Positions 1 to 8,745 of a DNA stretch of 64,000 nt are shown one piece after another; the first letter of the stretch is position 1; every line of letters begins with the position of its first letter. Origin of the DNA: an archaeon (lineage in GTDB: Archaea; Methanobacteriota_B; Thermococci; Methanofastidiosales; NM3); NCBI GenBank assembly GCA_004212155.1, contig RXIG01000028.1, positions 32,812 to 96,811 on the forward strand. Direction: 5' to 3'. Below the pieces are notes generated by a model. The model saw nothing but the letters and a program-made list of their open reading frames with translations, ran no database searches and had not been told where the DNA came from. The position numbers were made by a program, and so were the translations under genes.

Positions 1-818
1 TCCATCGACTCCCTAAGGATGGCGAGGCTTGCGGCTTCTCGACCTTCCTGGTGCGCTTCCCTGGCCCTGTACAGCCGTACCTTCAGTTGAGCAAGCAGCG
101 ATTCAGCGTCTCCAGTATCGATTCCCTCGGAACGTGCCTCGTCTATGATATCGTGTGCCGCCTGCAGGCGTTCTGGCACCGTGTTGAGAAAGTGATGCAG
201 CCGTTCAGGAAGGAGACTATCCCTCACACGGTCCTCGAGCATGTCGTGGGCCGTGTCAAGTGAGCGCTCACAAACATTGAGCATTTGTTGTGCTATAAAT
301 GGCCGTTGAGCCTTCAAATGGATGAGTGATGCCTTAAAGGACGACCGTGCTACACGTACGTGGGCATCTATCAGGGGAGCCTCGATACCCTGTTCCTCGA
401 GCCTTTCCAGCGCGCTCGTCAGCATGCTGAGATGGTGTGAAACGCGTTCGTACCTGTCTTTGATGGCATCGACTGCTGCTGGAGGAAGCTGCATGTCAAG
501 CGATGTCATGCATCCTTTGAGCATCTTCATCGCCTCCTTCGTCTTGGCGATTGCCGCCTCAACGTCGCCGGCAGCATGTGCCTCCTTGGCCCCTTCGATA
601 AGCAATTCGATGTCTTCGCAGCGTTGTTCACTATCTTGATCGTGTTCGTGCGTATCAATGTAGGCGGTCAATCGCTGGTGTGCGCGTTCTGCTATCTGTA
701 TATATCGTTCTATTGGGGGTGGCTGCTGTTCTTCCGTCTCCGCCCCATAGGATATGGCCGGTATCGCAGCAACGATCATAAGCGCCACCGCAATGGAACC
801 CCATGCTGTAGATTTCAT
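1..818 (-). CDS. Secreted or membrane-associated helical protein, 3' end outside the window
   Basis: The minus-strand frame is open from an ATG at 818 to the window edge, giving at least 272 residues with no stop. The start follows a GGTGAC ribosome-binding site three bases upstream. Residues 1-25 form a signal peptide: a short basic start, a hydrophobic stretch and a likely cleavage near SYGAE. The rest is charged, rich in Ala, Glu, Leu and Arg, and looks helical or coiled-coil throughout, with repeated motifs of the type A..A......AK/A..LL. I do not recognise a family. It could be an extracytoplasmic helical-bundle protein. The neighbouring dys gene reads in the same direction and ends 64 bases upstream of this start. 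Confidence 0.7.
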   Translation of the reverse strand, partial: MKSTAWGSIAVALMIVAAIPAISYGAETEEQQPPPIERYIQIAERAHQRLTAYIDTHEHDQDSEQRCEDIELLIEGAKEAHAAGDVEAAIAKTKEAMKMLKGCMTSLDMQLPPAAVDAIKDRYERVSHHLSMLTSALERLEEQGIEAPLIDAHVRVARSSFKASLIHLKAQRPFIAQQMLNVCERSLDTAHDMLEDRVRDSLLPERLHHFLNTVPERLQAAHDIIDEARSEGIDTGDAESLLAQLKVRLYRAREAHQEGREAASLAILRESM

Positions 819-882
819 GTTGTCACCGATTAAATTACGGCCCGGCGACACTTAAGGAACTCGATTGGAACACCCGTTCCAG

Positions 883-1812
883 CTACAATTCCTGCATGAC
901 GCCTGCATAGATGAACGGAAGAATGAGCGTAGCATCACCTTCGATGGTCACGTATGAGGCATCCTCCCTGACCTTGCCCCATGAGACCGCCTCCCTGACG
1001 CGTGCGCCAGAGAGCGAACCGTCCCATTCTGGTGCCGTTGTGACATATACGGCGTAGTCGAGGCCGCCCCTGAACTGATTCCACCATATCGTGTGGTGCT
1101 TCGATATGCCGCCGCCTATCATGAGCGCACCTGTCTTTTCCGCCTCGAAAACGATGTCTGAGAGCAGCTTCTCGTCCTTGAGCACATCGATAGTGAGGTC
1201 GTGGTCCTGCGCAAAGAAGAATATCTGGCTTCCCACAGACCCGTCAGTGATGCCGGGGATGATGACAGGTATCCTGTTGCGTGCTGCCCAGTAGATGATG
1301 CTGTTCTCGTCATCGAGCCGGTCACCGATCTCCCATATGAGTTCGTATGTCGAGAGGCGGCGCGTGCCGGCCTCATAGATCTCCTCGAGGATCGACATGA
1401 GCTTTGATTCCAGTATCTCCCCATAGCATTCGTTGGGTATGAAGATGTTGCCCAGCCTGTTGACGCCCTCCTGGTGGAGCTTCCTGTCATCGGCCTCCCA
1501 GGAGCCGTGGTAGTAGTCCCTCCATATTCGTGCGAGGTCATGGTCGAGGGTGCCACAGGTGGTGATCACGGCGTCGAACTGTTTGTTTTTCACCATGTCC
1601 CGTATGATGCCGCGCGTGCCTGTAGCGATGATGCATGCTGGAAACGAGAGGAAGTTCGTGCATTTCTCCTCGAACATCTTCCTCAGTATGGTCACACCCA
1701 TGGAGAACTTCTGTGCAGTGAATCCCCCGCTCTCAAACATCTGTTCGGACAAGTTCGCAAACGATGTGGCGGGCGTGATAGAGATGTCTTTTACTGGTTT
1801 ATCAAGGTTCAT
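883..1812 (-). CDS. dys: Deoxyhypusine synthase
   Basis: Transfers the aminobutyl group of spermidine to one lysine of translation factor aIF5A, the first step of hypusine formation. The 309-residue product has the family's NAD-binding core (ITTCGTLDHDL in the middle) and near the C-terminus the GGGISKHH segment, whose lysine forms the enzyme-substrate imine, followed by the conserved DGSLSGA region. I chose the ATG at 1812 because GGTGAT lies four bases upstream; a longer frame begins at 1869 but runs through a TATA-like sequence. aIF5A itself is not in the window. Recognition is secure. Confidence 0.95.
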   Translation of the reverse strand: MNLDKPVKDISITPATSFANLSEQMFESGGFTAQKFSMGVTILRKMFEEKCTNFLSFPACIIATGTRGIIRDMVKNKQFDAVITTCGTLDHDLARIWRDYYHGSWEADDRKLHQEGVNRLGNIFIPNECYGEILESKLMSILEEIYEAGTRRLSTYELIWEIGDRLDDENSIIYWAARNRIPVIIPGITDGSVGSQIFFFAQDHDLTIDVLKDEKLLSDIVFEAEKTGALMIGGGISKHHTIWWNQFRGGLDYAVYVTTAPEWDGSLSGARVREAVSWGKVREDASYVTIEGDATLILPFIYAGVMQEL

Positions 1813-1845
1813 GGAATCACCCCTTGGTGCTCCTATTATATTTAT

Positions 1846-1854
1846 CTTATAAAC
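1846..1854 (-). promoter_or_regulatory. TATA box of dys
   Basis: GTTTATAAG on the minus strand lies 34-42 bases before the chosen dys ATG, leaving a short leader that includes the GGTGAT site. A separate TATA element at 1893-1900 faces the other way and serves the small zinc-ribbon gene. Confidence 0.5.
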
Positions 1855-1892
1855 ATAGTGGTAGGCCACTTTACTGCCACTCTCTCACAATC

Positions 1893-1900
1893 GTTATATT
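1893..1900 (+). promoter_or_regulatory. TATA box of the zinc-ribbon gene
   Basis: GTTATATT ends 22 bases before the ATG at 1922, the spacing expected for a leaderless archaeal transcript. No ribosome-binding site precedes that ATG, which agrees with leaderless translation. Confidence 0.45.
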
Positions 1901-1921
1901 CGCCCTTATCCACGCTCTTTC

Positions 1922-2080
1922 ATGGACGTGGACCACTGTCCGTTTTGCGGCGGGCTGTTGCTTGGCGGTTATTCCTCTTTGCACGACCGGCTCGTTTTAT
2001 CTGTACGGTGCCCATACTGCGGGCATGCTGAGAGATATGTCGTTGCCACGCAGCGGTTCTCGCTCCTTGTCAACGATTGA
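1922..2080 (+). CDS. Small zinc-ribbon protein, 52 residues
   Basis: The frame encodes 52 residues with two knuckles, HCPFCGG near the start and RCPYCGH in the middle, arranged as a compact CxxC-(about 24 residues)-CxxC zinc ribbon followed by a short strand-like tail. It was probably missed by length filters. A TATA element 22-29 bases upstream and the absence of a ribosome-binding site suggest a leaderless mRNA. The last 11 bases overlap the end of the convergent rhomboid gene. I do not recognise a named family; a nucleic-acid-binding or protein-binding role is usual for such ribbons, but this is inference. Confidence 0.6.
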   Translation: MDVDHCPFCGGLLLGGYSSLHDRLVLSVRCPYCGHAERYVVATQRFSLLVND

Positions 2081-2768
2081 AATAGATCTGGTCCCAGTCC
2101 TCGATGCGACGTTTTCGTGATAGATAGTCCCTTCTTGTAAACAACTTCACTAGGAAAAACCCGGCCACGAATCCGCCGATGTGTGCAAAATACGCCACAC
2201 CGCCGCTTGCCTGGGTCGCCAGGGAGCCTATGCCTGAAAAGAATTGGAGCAGTATCCAGAACCCCAAGACGATGACCGCCGGGATCCTGATGATGAGGAA
2301 AAGCGCCCATGTCACCACGTTTGCCCTCGGGAAGTTGACGACATATGCACCCAGTATGCCGGCGATGGCGCCGGATGCGCCAAGCATTGGGATCGTCGAG
2401 GACGTGTCTATGAATATTTGTGTATAGCTTGCCACGACGCCGCAGATGAGATAGAACAGCAGGAATCGCTTGTGCCCCATCGAATCCTCGACGTTGTTCC
2501 CGAATATGTAGAGGTAGAGCATGTTGCCCCCAAAGTGCAGGACCCCATGGTGCATGAACTGCGATGTGATCAACGTGTAGAGGCGGTCGCCGTTCCACAC
2601 AAATCTCGGAACAACGGCCCAGTCGTAGTAGAACTGCGAGAGCTGGTACTGACCCCCCGTGTACTCGATGAGGTTGAGAAGGAGGAACACCAATGCATTA
2701 GCGCCTATAAGCGCATAGGTGACATATGGTGTCTCGTACGTTGGATTCTCATCATAGAGCGGGAGCAT
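2070..2768 (-). CDS. Rhomboid family intramembrane serine protease
   Basis: A 232-residue polytopic membrane protein with about six transmembrane helices. The catalytic serine sits in GASGAIAG in the fourth helix and the partner histidine in AHIGGF in the sixth; the HHGVLHFGGNMLYL segment in the second helix matches the rhomboid motif with an Asn that stabilises the oxyanion. Rhomboids cleave membrane proteins within or near the bilayer; the substrate here is unknown. The ATG at 2768 lies about 26 bases after a TATA-like CTTTATAG (2791-2798), suggesting a leaderless transcript. Family assignment is secure. Confidence 0.92.
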   Translation of the reverse strand: MLPLYDENPTYETPYVTYALIGANALVFLLLNLIEYTGGQYQLSQFYYDWAVVPRFVWNGDRLYTLITSQFMHHGVLHFGGNMLYLYIFGNNVEDSMGHKRFLLFYLICGVVASYTQIFIDTSSTIPMLGASGAIAGILGAYVVNFPRANVVTWALFLIIRIPAVIVLGFWILLQFFSGIGSLATQASGGVAYFAHIGGFVAGFFLVKLFTRRDYLSRKRRIEDWDQIYFNR

Positions 2769-2813
2769 TATACAACGTAGGAGAGAGATACTATAAAGTC
2801 TTTACTCTATGGA

Positions 2814-3566
2814 TCAGCACTGCACAGTGGCGAAAATACGCTCTATGAGCGCGACGGCAGAATACCCTGCGATAAGCGATGTTGCCTTGTTGGGCGACGG
2901 AGCATTATCAAACTCCATCGTGATTGTCCCTGTTTCACCCATTACCCTTACAGTGTGTATGTTGTGTGATACCAAGGGGTCTGCTATGATGCGCACGCGC
3001 ACCTTCTCGTCACCTGCCATCACAGCGAGCGTGACGGCGACGTTGATGTTGCGGGGAAATCGTTCTATTGCTTCTGCCGGCGTGCCTTCGAAGATGACCG
3101 TGGCCTCATCAGCCTCCACGCCAAGCGACTGGGGCGGTTTTCTTGTCTCAAGGACCACCATCTCGAGCTTGCCCACCCGCGCGGACGATATGGCATCGAG
3201 TCCTCCTATGGCGCCAGACGGGATGTAGATGTGTACGCCGGAAGCGCTCGCGTCCTCAATGAGGCATTTCCTGAACTCAGCGTCGGCCAGCCCGCCGACG
3301 CTCATGACCATGAGGTCCTTCCCTGCCCTGACGACATCGCGCGCGTGCTGCTGCACGGCCTTGGGAGAGGCAGCCTCCACTATGAGCGGCGCATCGGATG
3401 ACAACAATTCCTCAAAGGAGGTGCAAGGTCTGGCACCGACACCCCGGGCGAAATCACGGGCTCGTTCCTGGTCCAGGTCATATACGGCGTCGATCTCGAT
3501 CGATGTGCCTTTTTCTGCGATAATGGTGGCGATATTGCCACATCCGATAAGGGCGATACGTGCCAT
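2814..3566 (-). CDS. nadX: L-aspartate dehydrogenase
   Basis: Oxidises L-aspartate to iminoaspartate with NAD(P)+, feeding quinolinate and NAD synthesis. The 250-residue product starts with the Rossmann motif IALIGCGNIA and carries the family's conserved segments EAASPKAV, MVMSVGGLAD and IPSGAIGGLDA, then the C-terminal catalytic half with NINVAVTLAV. I chose the ATG at 3566, preceded by GTGAT four bases upstream; the open frame extends to 3677 but crosses the promoter. nadA and nadC are not in the window. Confidence 0.92.
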   Translation of the reverse strand: MARIALIGCGNIATIIAEKGTSIEIDAVYDLDQERARDFARGVGARPCTSFEELLSSDAPLIVEAASPKAVQQHARDVVRAGKDLMVMSVGGLADAEFRKCLIEDASASGVHIYIPSGAIGGLDAISSARVGKLEMVVLETRKPPQSLGVEADEATVIFEGTPAEAIERFPRNINVAVTLAVMAGDEKVRVRIIADPLVSHNIHTVRVMGETGTITMEFDNAPSPNKATSLIAGYSAVALIERIFATVQC

Positions 3567-3600
3567 TTGCATCACTTCTGTGTAGTATGGCTTGCAGGGG

Positions 3601-3612
3601 CTTATATATACT
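3601..3612 (-). promoter_or_regulatory. TATA box of nadX
   Basis: AGTATATATAAG on the minus strand, about 35-46 bases before the nadX ATG, is one of the best TATA matches in the window. It lies inside the longer open frame, which supports the shorter protein start. Confidence 0.55.
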
Positions 3613-3724
3613 TTCTCTTTGAGAATATCAGGCCTATGTGGATGCTGCGCCTTCTTTACCAAAAACCTTTTAAACAACTCTCATATAGAGAAGTAAGTCA
3701 TTTTTACCGATTTCATATTTGGGT

Positions 3725-3748
3725 AAAATATGTATAAGGTGATATTTT
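3725..3748 (+). promoter_or_regulatory. Possible hairpin at the eL41 translation start
   Basis: AAAATAT (3725-3731) can pair with ATATTTT (3742-3748), seven base pairs around a ten-base loop. The loop carries most of the GGTGAT ribosome-binding site (3738-3743) and the 3' arm overlaps the TTG start. The region also holds an imperfect direct repeat ending in TTTGGGTAA (3716-3725 and 3746-3754). All pairs are A-T, so the fold is weak. Confidence 0.3.
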
Positions 3749-3851
3749 GGGTAAGAAACCGAGGAAATGGAAGAAAAAAGGAAAAATGAGGTGGAAACAC
3801 CTCAAAAAGAGAATGAGAAGAAAAAAGCGTAAAGCTAAGATGAGAAAATAA
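3747..3851 (+). CDS. rpl41e: Ribosomal protein eL41 (L41e)
   Basis: A 34-codon frame too short for routine calling. The product is almost entirely Lys and Arg with Trp and Met; its last 21 residues, beginning MRWKHLKKRMRRKKRK, line up with the eukaryotic and archaeal L41 helix (consensus MR.KW.KKRMRRLKRKRRKMR). L41 is a single basic helix bridging the two ribosomal subunits. A GGTGAT site at 3738-3743 sits three bases before a TTG at 3747, the start I chose; initiation at the internal ATG 3786 would give the minimal L41 form but lacks a good ribosome-binding site. A TATA-like TTTTAAAC lies near 3668. Divergent from nadX. Confidence 0.8.
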   Translation: MGKKPRKWKKKGKMRWKHLKKRMRRKKRKAKMRK

Positions 3852-4004
3852 ATCGTCATCCTTTCTCTTTCATCGTGGATGCATCGGTGCATTCACCTCA
3901 TCTCTTTTATTCTCTCATCATGTTCATCATCACTTCTTTTATACTTCAACGTACGATGAAGTTAAACACTACGATTTAAATATTAGGAATGCTTACATAG
4001 TACC

Positions 4005-6131
4005 ATGAGAAACGTGATCTTTGCGTTCATGCTGCTGTGTTCGTTGCTATTGGCAGGATGCATATCCTCCGATACACCTTCCGGCGATGTGGGGCCGCTT
4101 GAGATCTCAGCCAGGGAAGACCCGGGATTCTCATCGTATGAGCCTGTCGATGTGTCATATGATCCCGACACCGAGCCATACGACTTCGACCCCGTAAATG
4201 CTGATATCTTTTCCTTGTCCCCCGAGCAGGCGTCATTTCTTCAAGCCAACGGATTCGTCTGCCTACCGTCCTCCTCGGATGTGCTGTTCCACGAATATTA
4301 CCAGTCCTTGGCGCGCCGGGACATCCCCATCTTTGTGACGACTGATTCGGTCCTGCATTCGTATCATATCCTGTTCGATTACTCCTTGCGTCTGATGGAG
4401 CAAGACGTGTTTTACGACGATATCATCACGCTTACCGCAGATATGCAGGACACCATGCTGTCGTTCCATGACCAAAGCGAGGGACCGACAAAGGATGCGG
4501 CCCGTTTGGCGCTTGGATTCTTTACCGTGGCACTGCAGCAACTGGATCCCTCATCAGACATCCCTGACGCTGTCAGGGACGACGTCAACGCAGAGCTCGC
4601 GCTAATAGACGCTGCCGATGGCATTGCATACTCACCTCTTTTCGGCTATCGTGAGGACTACTCGCAGTATGTGCCACGTGGCCACTACACCCGAACGGAG
4701 CACCTTGGCGATTATTTCAGGGCGATGATGTGGTATGGGCGCATGCCCATGCGTTTGAAGGACGCTACCGAGACACGTGCCGCCATACTCACCGTGCTTG
4801 CCATGGAGCAGCTCTCGAAGGGCGAGGGAAGCGCCTATGCCGTCTGGGATGCGATATACCAGACCACTTCGTTTTACGTTGGGCAGGCAGACGATCCCAC
4901 GCTCTACGATTATGCGCCACTCATAGAGGATGTATATGGCGACACGGTGGAGCTGGACGCGCTCAACGACGAAGCAGTGCTTTCATCCTTCAGGGAGCTT
5001 GCAGCAACACAGCTTCCCGACCCGCGCATCAACTCAAGTGTCCTGACCGATAAACAGGACCTTACCGATGATACGAAGGGTCTCCGATACATGGGGCAGC
5101 GTTTCATCATCGATTCGTACGTTTTCTCCGAGCTTGTCTACGACAACGTGACGGCATACACTGGCGACGGTGATCCCATGCCCTTCACGGCCGTGCCAAG
5201 CGCTGCAGGCTACATACGCGGCTTTCCGCGCGGCCTGGACGCAATGAGCGTGTTCGGGAACGAACAGGCGACCACGATCCTTGCAGACGAGGGCGACACC
5301 GACTATCTGAATTATGACACACAGTGGGAAAAGTTGCGTGAGGAGGTCGATGCCTATACGATAGACGACTGGACAGCAACGCTCTACAATGCCTGGCTGT
5401 ACTGCCTTGAGGCATACTCATCCCCGAACGGCGAGGGATATCCCTCGTTCATGCAAAGCGACGCATGGGAGAAAAAGGAGCTCTACACCGCACTAGGCTC
5501 ATGGACCCAACTTCGTCACGATACCATCCTCTACGCCAAGCAGTCCTATACGTTCGAGGCGACGTCGGCACCCGTCGTTTCACGGCAGGGATACGTCGAA
5601 CCCAACATCGACGTATACGCACGACTTCTCTCGCTGACACGCATGACCCAGGAAGGACTGCGCGAGCGCGGACTACTTCTCGACGAGTTCGACCACAAGT
5701 TCGATGCGTTCGATACTCTTCTCGAGGAGTTGATCGATATATCGAAAAAGGAACTGGAGGGCATGCCGCTAAGCGAGCAAGAGCGTCTCTTTATCGACAA
5801 CTTCGGCGACCATCTCGAGCATGTGTCGACCTTTTCAGAATCGATTGGCCAGAAGGTGTCAACGGAGGCTGACGACTCGGTCGCGCTCGTAGCAGATGTG
5901 CATACGGACGTCAACACGCAACGAGTCCTCGAGGAGGGCGTAGGATATCCGTTCTCACTTCTCGTTGTCGTGGAAGTAGAGGGAACGACCTACATCACAC
6001 AGGGTCCCATGTTTTCATATTACGAGTTCAAGCATCCGCTCTCGGATCGCCTCACTGACGAGAAGTGGCAGTCGATGCTGAGCTCACATGATACACCGGA
6101 ACTTCCCGCGTGGGCGGATTTCATCCGTTGA
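4005..6131 (+). CDS. DUF3160 lipoprotein
   Basis: A 708-residue exported protein. The N-terminus is a lipoprotein signal peptide with lipobox LLAGC, so Cys19 should be lipid-anchored at the outer face of the membrane. The mature part matches the DUF3160 family, including the segment FVTTDSVLHSYHILFDYSLR around residues 105-125, many aromatic residues and acidic patches. The function of DUF3160 is not established. A TATA-like GATTTAAATATT ends about 24 bases before the ATG and there is no ribosome-binding site, suggesting a leaderless transcript. The last 11 bases overlap the convergent valS gene. Confidence 0.85.
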   Translation: MRNVIFAFMLLCSLLLAGCISSDTPSGDVGPLEISAREDPGFSSYEPVDVSYDPDTEPYDFDPVNADIFSLSPEQASFLQANGFVCLPSSSDVLFHEYYQSLARRDIPIFVTTDSVLHSYHILFDYSLRLMEQDVFYDDIITLTADMQDTMLSFHDQSEGPTKDAARLALGFFTVALQQLDPSSDIPDAVRDDVNAELALIDAADGIAYSPLFGYREDYSQYVPRGHYTRTEHLGDYFRAMMWYGRMPMRLKDATETRAAILTVLAMEQLSKGEGSAYAVWDAIYQTTSFYVGQADDPTLYDYAPLIEDVYGDTVELDALNDEAVLSSFRELAATQLPDPRINSSVLTDKQDLTDDTKGLRYMGQRFIIDSYVFSELVYDNVTAYTGDGDPMPFTAVPSAAGYIRGFPRGLDAMSVFGNEQATTILADEGDTDYLNYDTQWEKLREEVDAYTIDDWTATLYNAWLYCLEAYSSPNGEGYPSFMQSDAWEKKELYTALGSWTQLRHDTILYAKQSYTFEATSAPVVSRQGYVEPNIDVYARLLSLTRMTQEGLRERGLLLDEFDHKFDAFDTLLEELIDISKKELEGMPLSEQERLFIDNFGDHLEHVSTFSESIGQKVSTEADDSVALVADVHTDVNTQRVLEEGVGYPFSLLVVVEVEGTTYITQGPMFSYYEFKHPLSDRLTDEKWQSMLSSHDTPELPAWADFIR

Positions 6132-8733
6132 TCTCTATGATGAACTGTGGATGCTCGATGAGCTCCACCTTCTTCCCTTTTTGTTCAAAGGCCCGTTCCA
6201 CTTTCGAGATGTACTCCTTTTTGAGGGTGTATCCCTTCTCCTCGATGGCGCCTTCCTCGATGAGCCTCGCAGCGACCTTCGGGTCCTCGAGAAGTATTGC
6301 GACCTTTTTCGTATCCTTTCCGAACGTGGGCCCTATGAGCGCGAAGTTGGGCGTTGCCGAGATGATGACCTCCTCCACGTCGGGCTGGCCTGAAGAGATG
6401 GTGACCTCGCCGATGTTCATCGCACCCTCGATATCGTTTTTGAGCTCCCCTAGGTCCTCGTCGGTATAGATGACGACGGAGTCAAGCTCCTTGTTGAGGG
6501 GCAGTCCCGCATTGGACTTCCAACGACGTATCTCGCTCACGATGTCCTTGGCGAGCCTTCCCTTGCGAAGCGCTTCCTCGTCGTGTTCGGAGTGTGGCCA
6601 TTCGCTCGTGTGGATGCTTCCATCGCCGATGAGCTGGGAGTAGACCTCCTCCGTGACATGGGCGAGTATCGGGGCTATGAGCTTGAGCGCTGATGCGTAG
6701 AGGCCTTTCACGAAGGCAGAGGGCAGCGTATCGTTGTAGAAGCGATACTTTATCATCTCAAGGTAGTTGTCGGCAAAGACGTGCCATATGAATCGTTCCG
6801 CCTCCTTGAGCGCCACTGAGAACTGGTACTTGTTGACCGCATCCTCGACCTTTTCTATTGTAAGTGCGAGCTCGCTTGCGATCCAGCGGTCGATCATGGT
6901 CACCTCGCCTTTGGCGTCGGCGTTCTCCAGGAATCGGCCGATATTGTAGATCTTGTTGATGAATCGTTGGGAATGCGTGATCTCCTTCCATGAGAATGCG
7001 CTATCCTCCCCCAGTCCGCGTGATGCGGAGAAGTAGCGCATCGGGTCCGAACCGTATTCCTCGAGGATCTCAAGCGGGTCTATCGTGTTGCCCCAGGAAG
7101 CATGCATCGACCTGCCATCGGGGGCAAGGATGTGACCGTCTATGAAGATGTCCCCCCACGGCTCATCGCCTGTGAGGAGCACGGTACGAAGCAGCGAGTA
7201 GAACGCCCACGTCCTGATGATGTCGTGGGCCTGGGTGCGTACCGTCATGGGGTAGAGTTTCTCGAACATAGCATCGTCACGGCACCAGAATGAATTGTAA
7301 AGGGCTGATATGGATGAGTCCATCCAGGTGTCAAACACCTCTTTTGAACCAACGAGCTTTCCGCCGCACTCTGGACAGTACGCGACCGGAGGGTCGTCGT
7401 TGAGCGGATCAACGTAACACTGGTCGATGGTCGCTGGCACGATCTTGTTGCATTCCTGGCATTCCCATACAGGTATGGGTGTGGCGAAGTAGCGCTGTCG
7501 CGAGATCACCCAGTCCCAGGAAAGAGAATCGATCCACTGGTCGAGACGGACCTTCATCCATGCTGGGTACCAGTTGAGGCGTGCCGCAGCTTCCTTGATC
7601 TTCTTTTTGTATGGCATGACCTTGACGAACCACTGGTCCTTGACGAGGAACTCGACGGGCGTGTGGCATCTCCAGCATGTGCCGACACTTTGCGGAAGTG
7701 TCTCACGCTTGACGAGGAGGTCCTTGTCCTGCAGGTCCTGCACGATCTTGGCCCTGGCCTCTATCGTCTTCATGCCCTCGTACAGGGCACACATCTCCGT
7801 CATCTTGCCTTCCTCGTCGATGGCCTTCTCGAAGTCCAGGTCGTGCTTGTATATCATCTCGAGGTCGTCCTTGTCGCCGATGGAACAGATCATCACGATG
7901 CCGGTGCCGTAATCGGTCTTGACGCCCTCATCGGAGATGACGCGCACCTTGCGCTTGAATATGGGGGTCGTGAGGGTCTTTCCAACAAGTGATGCATAGC
8001 GCGGGTCCTTTGGATTGACAGCGACGACCTGGCATGTGGGGAGCAGTTCGGGGCGGGTCGTTGCCACGATGACGTAGTGCCCCTTGTGGTCTTGTTTGAT
8101 CTCCTTGGTCTCATCGATGTTGTTTCCCTCGACATGGAACTTGACAAAGTTGAGCATGGTGTCCCTGTCGGCATATTCGATCTCGGCATCTCCGAGCGCT
8201 GTCACGCAGCGGGTGCACCAGTTGACGGGGTGCATGCCCTTGTAGACCATGTCCTTTTCCAGCATCTTGAGAAACGAGATCTGTGTGATGCGTCGGTAGT
8301 ACTCGGCATCGGTCTGGTAGTATATCGAAGGGTCGAACGAGCACCCCAGCTCCTTGAACTGCGTTATCATCGTTGCGATGTTCTTGTTCGCGAACTCGCT
8401 GCACAGCGCGTTGAACTCCGAACGGGGTATGTTTTGCGGCGAGACCTTGTACTTCTTCTCAACGTTGACCTCGATGGGCATGCCGTTGACGTCAAAGCAC
8501 AGTGGCAAAAACACGTTGTATCCCATGAGCCGCCTATATCGGCCTATCATGTCGATATGCGTGTAATGGGTCGCATGTCCGATGTGAAGCCCTCCTGATG
8601 CGTAACGGGGAGGATTGTCTATAGAGAAGATCGGGCGATCGGACGTGTTGTCGAATCGAAAGGTCTTATCGTTCTCCCATTTGTCCTGCCACTTCTTTTC
8701 CACTGATTTGAGGTCATACGTTTTTGGCATCAT
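6121..8733 (-). CDS. valS: Valyl-tRNA synthetase, archaeal type, with altered KMSKS signature
   Basis: Class I enzyme of 870 residues that charges tRNA-Val. HIGH is present as HIGH at residues 50-53 within SGGLHIGHA, followed by the GYNVF and FDVNGMPIE motifs; the editing domain lies roughly between residues 190 and 350, and the CxxC pairs near residues 440 and 460 form a zinc knuckle (CQEC, CPEC). The expected KMSKS loop reads SMHAS near residue 542, in GRSMHASWGNTIDP. The anticodon-binding domain and C-terminal part follow. Start chosen at 8733, where GTGAT lies four bases upstream; a GTG at 8742 is the alternative. The preceding metallo-beta-lactamase gene ends 12 bases upstream, so the two are probably co-transcribed. 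Confidence 0.88.
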   Translation of the reverse strand: MMPKTYDLKSVEKKWQDKWENDKTFRFDNTSDRPIFSIDNPPRYASGGLHIGHATHYTHIDMIGRYRRLMGYNVFLPLCFDVNGMPIEVNVEKKYKVSPQNIPRSEFNALCSEFANKNIATMITQFKELGCSFDPSIYYQTDAEYYRRITQISFLKMLEKDMVYKGMHPVNWCTRCVTALGDAEIEYADRDTMLNFVKFHVEGNNIDETKEIKQDHKGHYVIVATTRPELLPTCQVVAVNPKDPRYASLVGKTLTTPIFKRKVRVISDEGVKTDYGTGIVMICSIGDKDDLEMIYKHDLDFEKAIDEEGKMTEMCALYEGMKTIEARAKIVQDLQDKDLLVKRETLPQSVGTCWRCHTPVEFLVKDQWFVKVMPYKKKIKEAAARLNWYPAWMKVRLDQWIDSLSWDWVISRQRYFATPIPVWECQECNKIVPATIDQCYVDPLNDDPPVAYCPECGGKLVGSKEVFDTWMDSSISALYNSFWCRDDAMFEKLYPMTVRTQAHDIIRTWAFYSLLRTVLLTGDEPWGDIFIDGHILAPDGRSMHASWGNTIDPLEILEEYGSDPMRYFSASRGLGEDSAFSWKEITHSQRFINKIYNIGRFLENADAKGEVTMIDRWIASELALTIEKVEDAVNKYQFSVALKEAERFIWHVFADNYLEMIKYRFYNDTLPSAFVKGLYASALKLIAPILAHVTEEVYSQLIGDGSIHTSEWPHSEHDEEALRKGRLAKDIVSEIRRWKSNAGLPLNKELDSVVIYTDEDLGELKNDIEGAMNIGEVTISSGQPDVEEVIISATPNFALIGPTFGKDTKKVAILLEDPKVAARLIEEGAIEEKGYTLKKEYISKVERAFEQKGKKVELIEHPQFIIEING

Positions 8734-8745
8734 GGCGATCACGTT

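Noticed and set aside
1091-1852. Long plus-strand frames opposite dys (and similar long frames opposite valS, atpA, atpB and the SBP gene)
   Set aside because: They are antisense shadows caused by the codon use of real genes.
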